64,000 nucleotides of DNA from Knufia peltigerae (Eukaryota; Ascomycota; Eurotiomycetes; Chaetothyriales; Trichomeriaceae), in contig JAPDRN010000054.1 in NCBI GenBank assembly GCA_030247855.1, positions 62,001 to 126,000 of the forward strand. The letters run 5' to 3'. Positions 16,801 to 23,818 of the stretch are shown here, one piece after another. Each line of letters starts with the position of its first letter. Position 1 is the stretch's first letter. Position numbers and translations under genes: made by a program. Under the pieces are notes generated by a model. The model worked only from the letters and a program-made list of their open reading frames with translations. It had not been told where the DNA came from and searched no databases.

Positions 16801-19341
16801 TCAGAACGACGCTGCGCTGGACACATCCAGAGCGGCCTGCAGACCCGGGCTGGGCGCGGGCAGCGGTGTGCAGACCGCCTGGCTCCAGGACAGCCCGTAG
16901 GCATCCGGGGCATCGGGCGTGGTGTAGTGCAGGCGACAGCGCTGTGGACCATCGGGATCGACGATCAACTGGCCGTGTTCGGGCGCGCCGCGCAGCTGGA
17001 TCACGCCGCCCTGGCCCACCGCGCCGTAGCCACGGCCCGTCTCATCTTCGATGCGCGCGGCGAACGGCAGCGGCTGGCCGAGGGCATCGGTGGCATCGAT
17101 GAACAACGTGCGTTCGCGCTTGGCGTTGAAGGCCACCCGCACGATGCTGCCGGCAGTGGGGGCGACACGCTGCGAGGTCTGCAGCAGTTCCACGTCCAGC
17201 GGCAGGTCAGCAGGATCCAGGTCGATCTGATTCCAGCGGTAGGGGCTGACGTGTGGCAACAGCGCGTAGCCATTTCGCGCCACGCGGGTGTCGTTGCCGT
17301 AGCCTACCTTCGCTCCGTGCGCACCGTCGGCCTGGATCAACGCAAAGCCGTCGCCCGCCGGCGCGCCAAGGTTCACACCGCCCGCATGCAGTACCAGGCT
17401 GCCGGCGGCACCCAATACCAGGGTGCTGTAGTCGCCCGAACGGCTGTAGCCCGCACTGAAGTTGCCCAGGCCGCCCTGGTAGGCGGCATACGCACTGGAA
17501 TTGGACTGGCCCGTGCTGGCATCACTGGCCGACAGGCTGTAGCTGAGGGCGCGCGATTCGCCCAGCGTACCGCTGAGACCCAGCTGCGCCTGCTGCCCGC
17601 TCGCACCGTGGCTGACCAGGCTGCTGGCGCGCGGCGCATTCGGGCTACGCCCCAGCGGCACGCTTACATTGAACGAGTAGCGGGTGTCCTGGCGGCCGTT
17701 GCCCAACTGGTAGCGCATCGCGGAGATGCCGTAGTTGGCGCGGCCCCAGGTGCTCTGGAAGCGCAACTGGAAATCGTTCTGGCGGTCGGCGCTGTCCCAG
17801 TAGCTCACATGGCCGCCACTGAGCGACAGCGTGCTGCGCTCACCCAGCCGCTGCGAGAAGTTCACCTGGTAGCGCTGGCGCGCGCGGCGGCCGTAGCCCC
17901 AGTCGTCGCTGCGGGCGTCGGCGAAGTCGGTCAGGGTGAGGTAGCCCTGGGTGCTGTAGCGATGTGCGGCCAGGCCGAAGTTGGTGCCGGTGGCAGCAAC
18001 ATAGCGCTGGAAGTTGAGGCGCAGGCTGTTGCCGGTGACCTGCGAACCATTGGCCAGGCGCGCGCGAGAATGGGTGATGTCGGCACCGAACGCACCGATT
18101 GGTGTGTTCACTGCGCCACCGAACAATGCGGCCTGGAAGCCTTCGCTGGCCTGCACGCCACCCAGTGCGGTGAAACGGTTGCTGAGGCCGCGCACATAGG
18201 TACCTTCGGCAAAGCGCAGGTCTTCACCCCCGCGACGCGGCGCGCGCAGCGCACCTGCGGTCGCGCTGAAACGGCTGGCACCCGGACGCAGCGCCTGCGG
18301 CACCGCCGAGAAGCTGACCTTGAAGCGCTGCTCGCGGCCATCGGCTTCGGTCACGGTCACCTCCAGATCGCCACCGAAGTTGGTCGGGTACAGGTCGTCG
18401 ATCGAGAATGGGCCCGGTGCCACCGTCACTTCATGGATGACATTGCCGTTCTGGCGGATGGTGACCACCGCGTTGCCCTCGGCGATGCCCTGCACCACCG
18501 GCGCGAACCCGCGCAGCGAATCGGGCAGCATGCGGTCGTCGGTAGCCACGCGCACGCCGCTGAAGGCAACGCTTTCAAACAGCTCGCCACCGGTGCTGCT
18601 CTGGCCCAGCAGCAGCTGGCTGTTCCATGCAGGCAGGTCGCGCTGCAGATGGCTGCTGATCACATCGTGGTGCGAACCATACGTGCCCTGACTGAAAAAC
18701 GCGCGATGACGCAGGCGCCATGCACCCAGGTTGAAGCCGGCGTTGACGCTGGCCGAGGTAGTGTCCTGCGCATTGCTGCGGTTGTGGTTGACGCTGTAAT
18801 CAAAGAAGGCCGCGGTGATGCCATGATCGCGCAACTCTGGCGCCACGTAGCCACGCGCCGTACTTGCCTGCGCCGCCTGCGGGATCGTGATCAGCAGCTG
18901 CAATGCGCTACCATCGAAGCTGACCGTGGCACCGTCCACCAGCGCAGCCAGATCCACGCACGTGGTCGGATCGTCATCGAGTGCAGTCAGGTAGGCATCC
19001 TTCAATCGGAACTGGCGCACCAGCGTCACCGGAAGGCATGGCACGGCGCCCTGCGGTGCCGGCGCTGCCACGAAGGTGATGTCGCGGTTCTCGCGGAATT
19101 CGCCGTTGACCAGCAGGTCCAGCGGATAGACGCCCGGCTCCATCGGGTTGCCCTGCGCATAGCGCTGCATGTCGATGGCTTTGCCACCAATCAGGAATCC
19201 TTCACTGAATTGCAGTGGCTCGCCATCATCAGCACGGGCGTAGCTGCTGAGCGTCACCGCCATGGCAAGGGCGATGGCCGCTCCCAGCGGGCGGCTGATG
19301 AGAGGACGCTGTGTGCGGTGATGAAGAGAGCGCTTCTGCAT
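16801..19341 (-). CDS. Outer membrane fimbrial usher, cluster A
   Basis: This 846-residue protein is an FimD/PapC-type usher, the outer membrane pore that accepts chaperone-subunit complexes and assembles the fibre. After the signal peptide, the N-terminal periplasmic domain begins FSEGFLIGGKAIDMQRYAQG. The barrel, with plug segment, contains SLRGFAPVVQGIAEGNAVV and DLYPTNFGGDLEVTVTEADG, both canonical. C-terminal Ig-like domains end with the usual cysteine pair. The ATG at 19341 was chosen because it aligns with the start of the paralogue in cluster B; an ATG at 19353 is also possible. It is closely related to the usher at 23819. Confidence 0.92.
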   Translation of the reverse strand: MQKRSLHHRTQRPLISRPLGAAIALAMAVTLSSYARADDGEPLQFSEGFLIGGKAIDMQRYAQGNPMEPGVYPLDLLVNGEFRENRDITFVAAPAPQGAVPCLPVTLVRQFRLKDAYLTALDDDPTTCVDLAALVDGATVSFDGSALQLLITIPQAAQASTARGYVAPELRDHGITAAFFDYSVNHNRSNAQDTTSASVNAGFNLGAWRLRHRAFFSQGTYGSHHDVISSHLQRDLPAWNSQLLLGQSSTGGELFESVAFSGVRVATDDRMLPDSLRGFAPVVQGIAEGNAVVTIRQNGNVIHEVTVAPGPFSIDDLYPTNFGGDLEVTVTEADGREQRFKVSFSAVPQALRPGASRFSATAGALRAPRRGGEDLRFAEGTYVRGLSNRFTALGGVQASEGFQAALFGGAVNTPIGAFGADITHSRARLANGSQVTGNSLRLNFQRYVAATGTNFGLAAHRYSTQGYLTLTDFADARSDDWGYGRRARQRYQVNFSQRLGERSTLSLSGGHVSYWDSADRQNDFQLRFQSTWGRANYGISAMRYQLGNGRQDTRYSFNVSVPLGRSPNAPRASSLVSHGASGQQAQLGLSGTLGESRALSYSLSASDASTGQSNSSAYAAYQGGLGNFSAGYSRSGDYSTLVLGAAGSLVLHAGGVNLGAPAGDGFALIQADGAHGAKVGYGNDTRVARNGYALLPHVSPYRWNQIDLDPADLPLDVELLQTSQRVAPTAGSIVRVAFNAKRERTLFIDATDALGQPLPFAARIEDETGRGYGAVGQGGVIQLRGAPEHGQLIVDPDGPQRCRLHYTTPDAPDAYGLSWSQAVCTPLPAPSPGLQAALDVSSAASF

Positions 19342-19427
19342 GGAAAACGTCATTCGATGAGGCCGAAGCCGACATCGCTCGTAGTCGAAGTGGGCCGAAG
19401 CGTAGACAGCGCCCCACCGTCTTCCCA

Positions 19428-19441
19428 TGCAATTTGTTGCA
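19428..19441. promoter_or_regulatory. Palindromic site TGCAA-N4-TTGCA upstream of usher A
   Basis: TGCAATTTGTTGCA is a perfect 5+5 inverted repeat, 87 bases upstream of the cluster A usher start and following CTTCCCA. The same CTTCCCAT context with a decayed site occurs in cluster B at 27631. It is a candidate operator for a dimeric regulator. Confidence 0.6.
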
Positions 19442-19650
19442 AAGCGACAACGAAGTACGGAAAGACGCGACTTTCCATGCACTGACTGTTTCAGGGCAAT
19501 TCAGGCTTGTTGTCACGATCCAAAGACAGTCAATCGAATGCCTGGCAGTTACCGCACCGATCGCCTGCCACAGGGCATCGCAGGGTGACTTGTCGTTTTC
19601 TGACCGCTCGCTTTACCGCAAGCACAAACTCGTACGTTGAACAAGCATCT

Positions 19651-19664
19651 TGCAACTAATTGCA
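19651..19664. promoter_or_regulatory. Palindromic site TGCAA-N4-TTGCA upstream of pilin A
   Basis: TGCAACTAATTGCA is a perfect inverted repeat whose end is 90 bases before the major pilin start at 19754. The site before the cluster B pilin is identical and 91 bases from its start codon. The conserved distance supports a promoter-linked operator. The rest of the 412-base divergent region shows no gene. Confidence 0.65.
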
Positions 19665-19753
19665 TGGTCCCGGTGGGTATCGATGGGAACACTGTGCGCA
19701 TCCGCCGCCTCATCCATTGCGGAACCCCTGTTTCTCCAACCAAGGACACTCTT

Positions 19754-20269
19754 ATGTCGAACCAATTGAACCTGATCGTTGCCGGTGCGCTCGCGCTGGC
19801 TGTTTCCCCCGCCGCCTTCGCCGAGAAGCTGGAGATCACCGGCGAACTGATGGCCTCCACGTGCGCAGTGGATTCCACCGGCGGCACCATCACCGTGGCC
19901 ATGGGCCAGGTCGACCTCAAGTCGGTCAACGCCGATACCCGCGCCGGCCAGAAGAACTTCAGCATCGGCCTGGACTGCTCCGGCTCGGGCAGTGCCCAGG
20001 AAGTAAGCGTGCGCTTTGGCGGCATGCCCGACGGCAGCACCGGCAACCTGGCACTGACGGCAGCCTCCGGTGCCGACAACGTGGGTGTTGCGCTGTACGA
20101 CGCCGCCGGCAACCACCAGAAGATCGGTGAAGACCCGACCCATTGGGTCACCATTCCGGCCGACAGCTCGGGCCAGCTCGACTACAGCGCGTGGTACGCC
20201 TCGCCGGGCCAGGACGCGACCGCAGGTACGGCCAATGCTTCCGGTGACTTCGTCGTTCTCTACAAATAA
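19754..20269 (+). CDS. Fimbrial major pilin, cluster A
   Basis: This 171-residue protein is a chaperone-usher pilin and probably the main shaft subunit of cluster A. It has a signal peptide (about 1-22, ending SPAAFA), the pilin N-terminal segment EITGELMASTCAVDS with the first cysteine, and GLDCSGSGSAQE with the second. The C-terminus is SGDFVVLYK. The ATG at 19754 is chosen because the signal peptide begins there; the frame is open further upstream but lacks signal features. The gene is divergent from the usher and followed by its chaperone. The paralogue at 27779 is very similar throughout the mature part. Confidence 0.92.
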   Translation: MSNQLNLIVAGALALAVSPAAFAEKLEITGELMASTCAVDSTGGTITVAMGQVDLKSVNADTRAGQKNFSIGLDCSGSGSAQEVSVRFGGMPDGSTGNLALTAASGADNVGVALYDAAGNHQKIGEDPTHWVTIPADSSGQLDYSAWYASPGQDATAGTANASGDFVVLYK

Positions 20270-20339
20270 GCAGGTTGCAGCTTCATGTGCCGGTGCACAT
20301 CGCACCGGCACGGTCCTTCCTCTTTCGAGCAGGTGAGCA

Positions 20340-21242
20340 ATGAACATGCGTACTACATCGCGGGCCACCGCCCTGGTGGCACTGCTGTTGGCCAGCCATG
20401 CCTCGTCGGCGGCCGTCACGCTTCAGGGCACCCGCATCGTGCACGACGCCGGCAAAGGCCGCGATATCACGGTGAAGGCCAGCAATGGCGGCGATCAGCC
20501 GGCCATGGTGCAGGTCTGGATTGATGCGGGCGACAGCCAGGCGCGTCCGGAGAACGTGCGCACGCCGTTCCGGTTGACCCCGGCCGACCCGCGCCTGCTG
20601 CAGGCGCATCAAGGCCAGGCCTATCGCATCACCTATGCGCCGCGGCCGTCGGAAGCAGCGCTGCCGACCGATCGTGAATCGGTGTTCTATTTCAATCTGC
20701 TGGATATTCCACCCAAGCCCAGCGATGCCACCGGCAAGAACCTGCTGCAGTTCGCAGTGCGTACCCGCGTGAAGCTGTTCCACCGCCCCGCCGGGCTGCC
20801 CGGCAANNNNNNNNNNNNNNNNNNNNNNNNNNNNNNNNNNNNNNNNNNNNNNNNNNNNNNNNNNNNNNNNNNNNNNNNNNNNNNNNNNNNNNNNNNNNNN
20901 NNNNCCACCGGCAAGAACCTGCTGCAGTTCGCAGTGCGTACCCGCGTGAAGCTGTTCCACCGCCCCGCCGGGCTGCCCGGCAACGCGCGCGACGCAGCAA
21001 CGCAACTGCAATGGCGCGCGCACGACGGCGCGCTGCAGGTGAGCAACCCCACCGCATATCACGTCACGCTGAGCACGCTGACGCTTCCCGACGGCCGCAA
21101 GGTGGACGCCGACATGATTGCCCCAGGCGCACAGGTACGCTTGCCTTTGCCGTCCGGTGCATCGACGCCAGCGCAGATCGGCTTCCAGTGGTTGGATGAT
21201 TACGGCACGCCCCGCGATGCCCAGGCAAACGTCGAGCATTGA
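20340..21242 (+). CDS. Fimbrial periplasmic chaperone, cluster A (interrupted by an assembly gap)
   Basis: This is a PapD/FimC-type periplasmic chaperone that caps pilins before delivery to the usher. The signal peptide is followed by AVTLQGTRIVHDAGKGRD. FYFNLLDIPPKPS and FAVRTRVKLFHRPAGLPG, with the conserved Arg and Lys region, are typical of short-loop chaperones. A run of 98 N (20807-20904) breaks the gene. The 79 bases before the gap are repeated exactly after it, so the true gene very likely lacks 177 bases and encodes about 241 residues, matching the 240-residue paralogue at 28352. It follows the pilin by 70 bases, with an AGGTGA ribosome-binding sequence. Confidence 0.88.
   Translation: MNMRTTSRATALVALLLASHASSAAVTLQGTRIVHDAGKGRDITVKASNGGDQPAMVQVWIDAGDSQARPENVRTPFRLTPADPRLLQAHQGQAYRITYAPRPSEAALPTDRESVFYFNLLDIPPKPSDATGKNLLQFAVRTRVKLFHRPAGLPGXXXXXXXXXXXXXXXXXXXXXXXXXXXXXXXXXXTGKNLLQFAVRTRVKLFHRPAGLPGNARDAATQLQWRAHDGALQVSNPTAYHVTLSTLTLPDGRKVDADMIAPGAQVRLPLPSGASTPAQIGFQWLDDYGTPRDAQANVEH
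20807..20904. other. Assembly gap (98 N) with duplicated flanks
   Basis: The gap is flanked by identical 79-base sequences at 20728-20806 and 20905-20983. This is what results when two contigs that overlap are placed end to end with an N spacer. It is an assembly feature, not biology. Confidence 0.93.
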
Positions 21243-21669
21243 ACGGAAGGCCAATCCATCCGGGATTACCCCACCCTTGGTGGATGCGGCCCTTGGTTCG
21301 CATCGTGTCTCGCGTGCGATGACGCAATCGCCTCGTGCTTGAGACTCATTGCGTCAGTGCGTACGCACTGCAACGTTTTCGAATTTGAAACTTTTCTGAT
21401 TGGTATGGCAGCACTTGCGTGCACATCATGGCGTGCCACCGACAACGGGTGGCACGGGCTTGCAATCCCGTTAGGTTGATGTGTTGTTTACGCTTGCCTG
21501 CCGGCGTCGCTCTTTCCTTGTTGGGCGGCGTCGGCAGGCAATCCGTCCGTGCCCTATGGCGGACGGTGCGTGGGGGTCTCGTACCCGCCGGCGTTTCTAC
21601 ATCGACCTCCGGCATTGCAACCACGCACCGTCCGCCGCCCTCGCCCAGCGCAAGGGCGGCCCTTGCTAC
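21243..21669. other. Intergenic region after the cluster A chaperone
   Basis: A 427-base stretch without a supported gene. It contains TGCAACGTTTTCGA at 21369-21382, a half-match to the TGCAA-N4-TTGCA site, in a locally AT-rich patch. It also contains a GC-rich part with TGCCGGCG and CGTCGGCAGGCA inverted segments at 21499-21542. No clear terminator was seen. Confidence 0.4.
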
Positions 21670-22098
21670 ATGCACAAGGATGCCGCCGTGACTTCTTCGC
21701 TCTATCCCCATCTGTTCGCCACACTGGGCGACGCCGTCGAACGCCTGCCGGATGACCTGGCAAAAGCACTGGAGACCACCTTGGGCACCACGATGGGTGC
21801 CCAGGCCGACGAGGGCATCACCCTGCTCGGTTGCCTGCAGCGCATTCGTCATGTGGAAGCCGCCGATGGCCAGCCGTGGCCAGGCAAAGGCCGCAAGCAG
21901 GGCCATGGCATCGCGATGGCACGCATCGACCGCGCCAATGCCGGGCTGACTTTGCTGCTGGAACTGCTGCACGCCATCGAGCGTGTACGCGTGGATGGTG
22001 ATGAGGGCCAGCAGGTGGGCGATGACGTGCGCGAGGGATTGCTGCTGGCCTGCCGCGGGCTGGCTGAGTACGTTGACCTCCAGCTGCACCCTGTGTGA
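21670..22098 (+). CDS. Hypothetical protein between the two fimbrial clusters
   Basis: This 142-residue protein was not recognised. It is predicted to be soluble and helical, has no signal peptide and no membrane segment. The sequence contains LGDAVERLPDDLAKALETTLGTT and LLLELLHAIERVRVDGDEGQQVG in pieces that suggest a four-helix bundle. The ATG at 21670 is the first in the well-coded part of a longer open frame, but its ribosome-binding site is weak, so a start at the GTG near 21688 is possible. The gene runs with chaperone A but 427 bases away. It might be a regulator or adaptor for fimbriae, but nothing in the sequence proves this. Confidence 0.55.
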   Translation: MHKDAAVTSSLYPHLFATLGDAVERLPDDLAKALETTLGTTMGAQADEGITLLGCLQRIRHVEAADGQPWPGKGRKQGHGIAMARIDRANAGLTLLLELLHAIERVRVDGDEGQQVGDDVREGLLLACRGLAEYVDLQLHPV

Positions 22099-22138
22099 GG
22101 GCGTAGTACCCCCCCTGGCACGTCCCAGGCGCATCGCG

Positions 22139-23116
22139 CTATTTCAGGTCTGCGGTGATCACGGCTTCGCCGACGATATCACCGGGCGTCAAGGCATTTA
22201 TGGTCCGGATGTATCGTGCAGAGAGATCCTGATCAATCCAACTGAAGTCACTGGTGACATCCCACTGGCTTCCCATTGCCAACGGAATTCCCCCGCGTAA
22301 AAGCTGCACTGCCACACCCGACGCCGTAGTGCCTGATGCCGCCGTAAGCACACTGCTGATATTGCCTGGATCCATTGCGTCGTCGATCCGCACCCTGGCC
22401 ACCAGGCCGGCACTGGAGCATCGAACCCGGGCCGGTGCTGCCTGTTCGGCAGCGCTGTCACCAGGCCGCTGCAACTGGTGCTGCTGCACGGGTGCCAGCG
22501 ATATCGTCGCGTCGGTGCGGACCCTGCATGAATGGGACGACGGCCGGATGTCCACGCTCGCACTGTTGTAGAGGCGCGTGGAAGGACTGCCTGCAACCGA
22601 GGTTTCCACAACCCCGAGGTCGACGCGTTCCTCAATGATGGGCCCGCCGCGGGCGACCAGACCCACCGCAAGCTGGAAGATCGGCCCGCCCGCTGAAATG
22701 AATGTGATCGGTGTCTCCCGATCCAGGCGCAGCGGTTCATCGTAGTACTCCAGCGAATTGATGATTCGGTACCGGAATACCACCAAAGACGAGGTCGCGC
22801 TCCATCCATACGCCGGATAGGTGGTACCAGCGATGATTACGTCACGGACGTATGTCAGCTGCGGCATGACCGGCTTCACGTTCACCGTGGTCGAGTATTC
22901 GCAGTTCACCAGCGAAGTGCCCCAACCTCTTATCGGAATCGAAAGCACCGTATCAGCATCCGCCTCGCTTTCAGTCGCAACTGTCACGTTGGTCGAGGCT
23001 CGCTGCTGCGAAATCGTGCAGGCGCTCTGCGCCCATCCCGCAAAGGGGAGTAGCGTCAGCAAAAGCGCAAGCCATCGAGGGGCAGGCAGAAACCGCATTG
23101 GGGTGTACGCCATCAT
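22139..23116 (-). CDS. Fimbrial adhesin/minor subunit, cluster B
   Basis: This 325-residue secreted protein is a two-domain fimbrial tip subunit. It has a signal peptide ending FAGWAQS. A receptor-like N-terminal half carries several cysteines (ACTISQQ, LVNCEYST). The pilin-like C-terminal half ends ARYIRTINALTPGDIVGEAVITADLK, split as ARYIRTINALTPG and GEAVITADLK. The C-terminus resembles that of the adhesins at 15242 and 26581; the N-terminal halves differ, as expected if ligand specificity has diverged. The ATG at 23116 overlaps the stop of a truncated pilin relic, the same ATGA coupling seen in cluster A. Confidence 0.83.
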   Translation of the reverse strand: MMAYTPMRFLPAPRWLALLLTLLPFAGWAQSACTISQQRASTNVTVATESEADADTVLSIPIRGWGTSLVNCEYSTTVNVKPVMPQLTYVRDVIIAGTTYPAYGWSATSSLVVFRYRIINSLEYYDEPLRLDRETPITFISAGGPIFQLAVGLVARGGPIIEERVDLGVVETSVAGSPSTRLYNSASVDIRPSSHSCRVRTDATISLAPVQQHQLQRPGDSAAEQAAPARVRCSSAGLVARVRIDDAMDPGNISSVLTAASGTTASGVAVQLLRGGIPLAMGSQWDVTSDFSWIDQDLSARYIRTINALTPGDIVGEAVITADLK

Positions 23117-23247
23117 TCGTAGTCCGCCGTCACCACGATCTCCGTGGAAACCCCATCGGCTTCAGGCACGCCTGCGGGAGGCAGGTAGTACGCCGCTCGC
23201 AGGTCGTAACGCGCGCTGGCGCCGGTCACCGGCACATCGATGCCGGT
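23113..23247 (-). pseudogene. 3' fragment of a cluster A-type pilin gene
   Basis: These 135 bases match the last 135 bases of the cluster A pilin (16258-16392) with only about four differences. They encode a tail ending STEIVVTADYE and a stop. The pilin gene 5' part is missing: similarity ends abruptly at 23247, and 23 bases later the complete cluster B pilin ends. The fragment still ends in the ATGA that overlaps the adhesin start. It is a recombination scar. Confidence 0.88.
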
Positions 23248-23270
23248 CCGGTGGGCATCCACACCTGCCA

Positions 23271-23780
23271 TCACTCGTAATCCGCCGTCACCACGATTTC
23301 AGTCTGCACCGCACCTGCGGTCAGCCCTGCCACAGCGGGCAGGTAGTAGCCCGCCCGCAATGGGTAGCTGGCCGTCGCACCACTCACCACCACCTCGATG
23401 CCGGTGTCGCCGTTCTTCAGATACGTGCTACCTGTGGCACCGGCCAGCAGCGCGACCGATACGCCATCGGCCGCATCGGTGGCGGCGGTGTTCTTCCATC
23501 GCTCGGCATCGCCATCGGCGGCGGTGCCGGCGAAGGACAACGTCGCCTTGCTTACGCCTACGCAGCCGGTGAAGTCCAGGCTGCCGGCTTTGAGCTTGTT
23601 GTCGCCCTGCACCAGCTCATCGGCCTTGACCGGATCGAGGGCGATGGCGGGCGCCGCCAACGTACAGGTGCCCGGCAGCACACGGCCGGTGATGGTGAGC
23701 GTGGCCTGGTCGGCGAATGCGGTCGAAGTGCTCAAGCACAGCGCAGCAGCAGTTGCCAGCTGAAGAAAGGAACGGGACAT
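23271..23780 (-). CDS. Fimbrial pilin subunit, cluster B (second pilin)
   Basis: This 169-residue pilin has a signal peptide (to STAFA-DQ), a TGRVLPGTCTL segment with the first cysteine, and FTGCVGVSKATLSF with the second. The C-terminal strand is TEIVVTADYE. The ATG at 23780 has an AGGAG sequence 8 bases upstream. It follows the usher by 38 bases. It is a close paralogue of the pilin at 16258, differing mainly between the cysteines and in the C-terminal third. Confidence 0.9.
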   Translation of the reverse strand: MSRSFLQLATAAALCLSTSTAFADQATLTITGRVLPGTCTLAAPAIALDPVKADELVQGDNKLKAGSLDFTGCVGVSKATLSFAGTAADGDAERWKNTAATDAADGVSVALLAGATGSTYLKNGDTGIEVVVSGATASYPLRAGYYLPAVAGLTAGAVQTEIVVTADYE

Positions 23781-23818
23781 GCGGAAGCTCCTGTGAGCGA
23801 TGAAAGGGAAAACGGGAA

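Noticed and set aside
20728..20983. Tandem duplication of a chaperone segment
   Set aside because: The exact repeat lies only on either side of an N gap, as in an unmerged contig overlap, and the paralogue has one copy.
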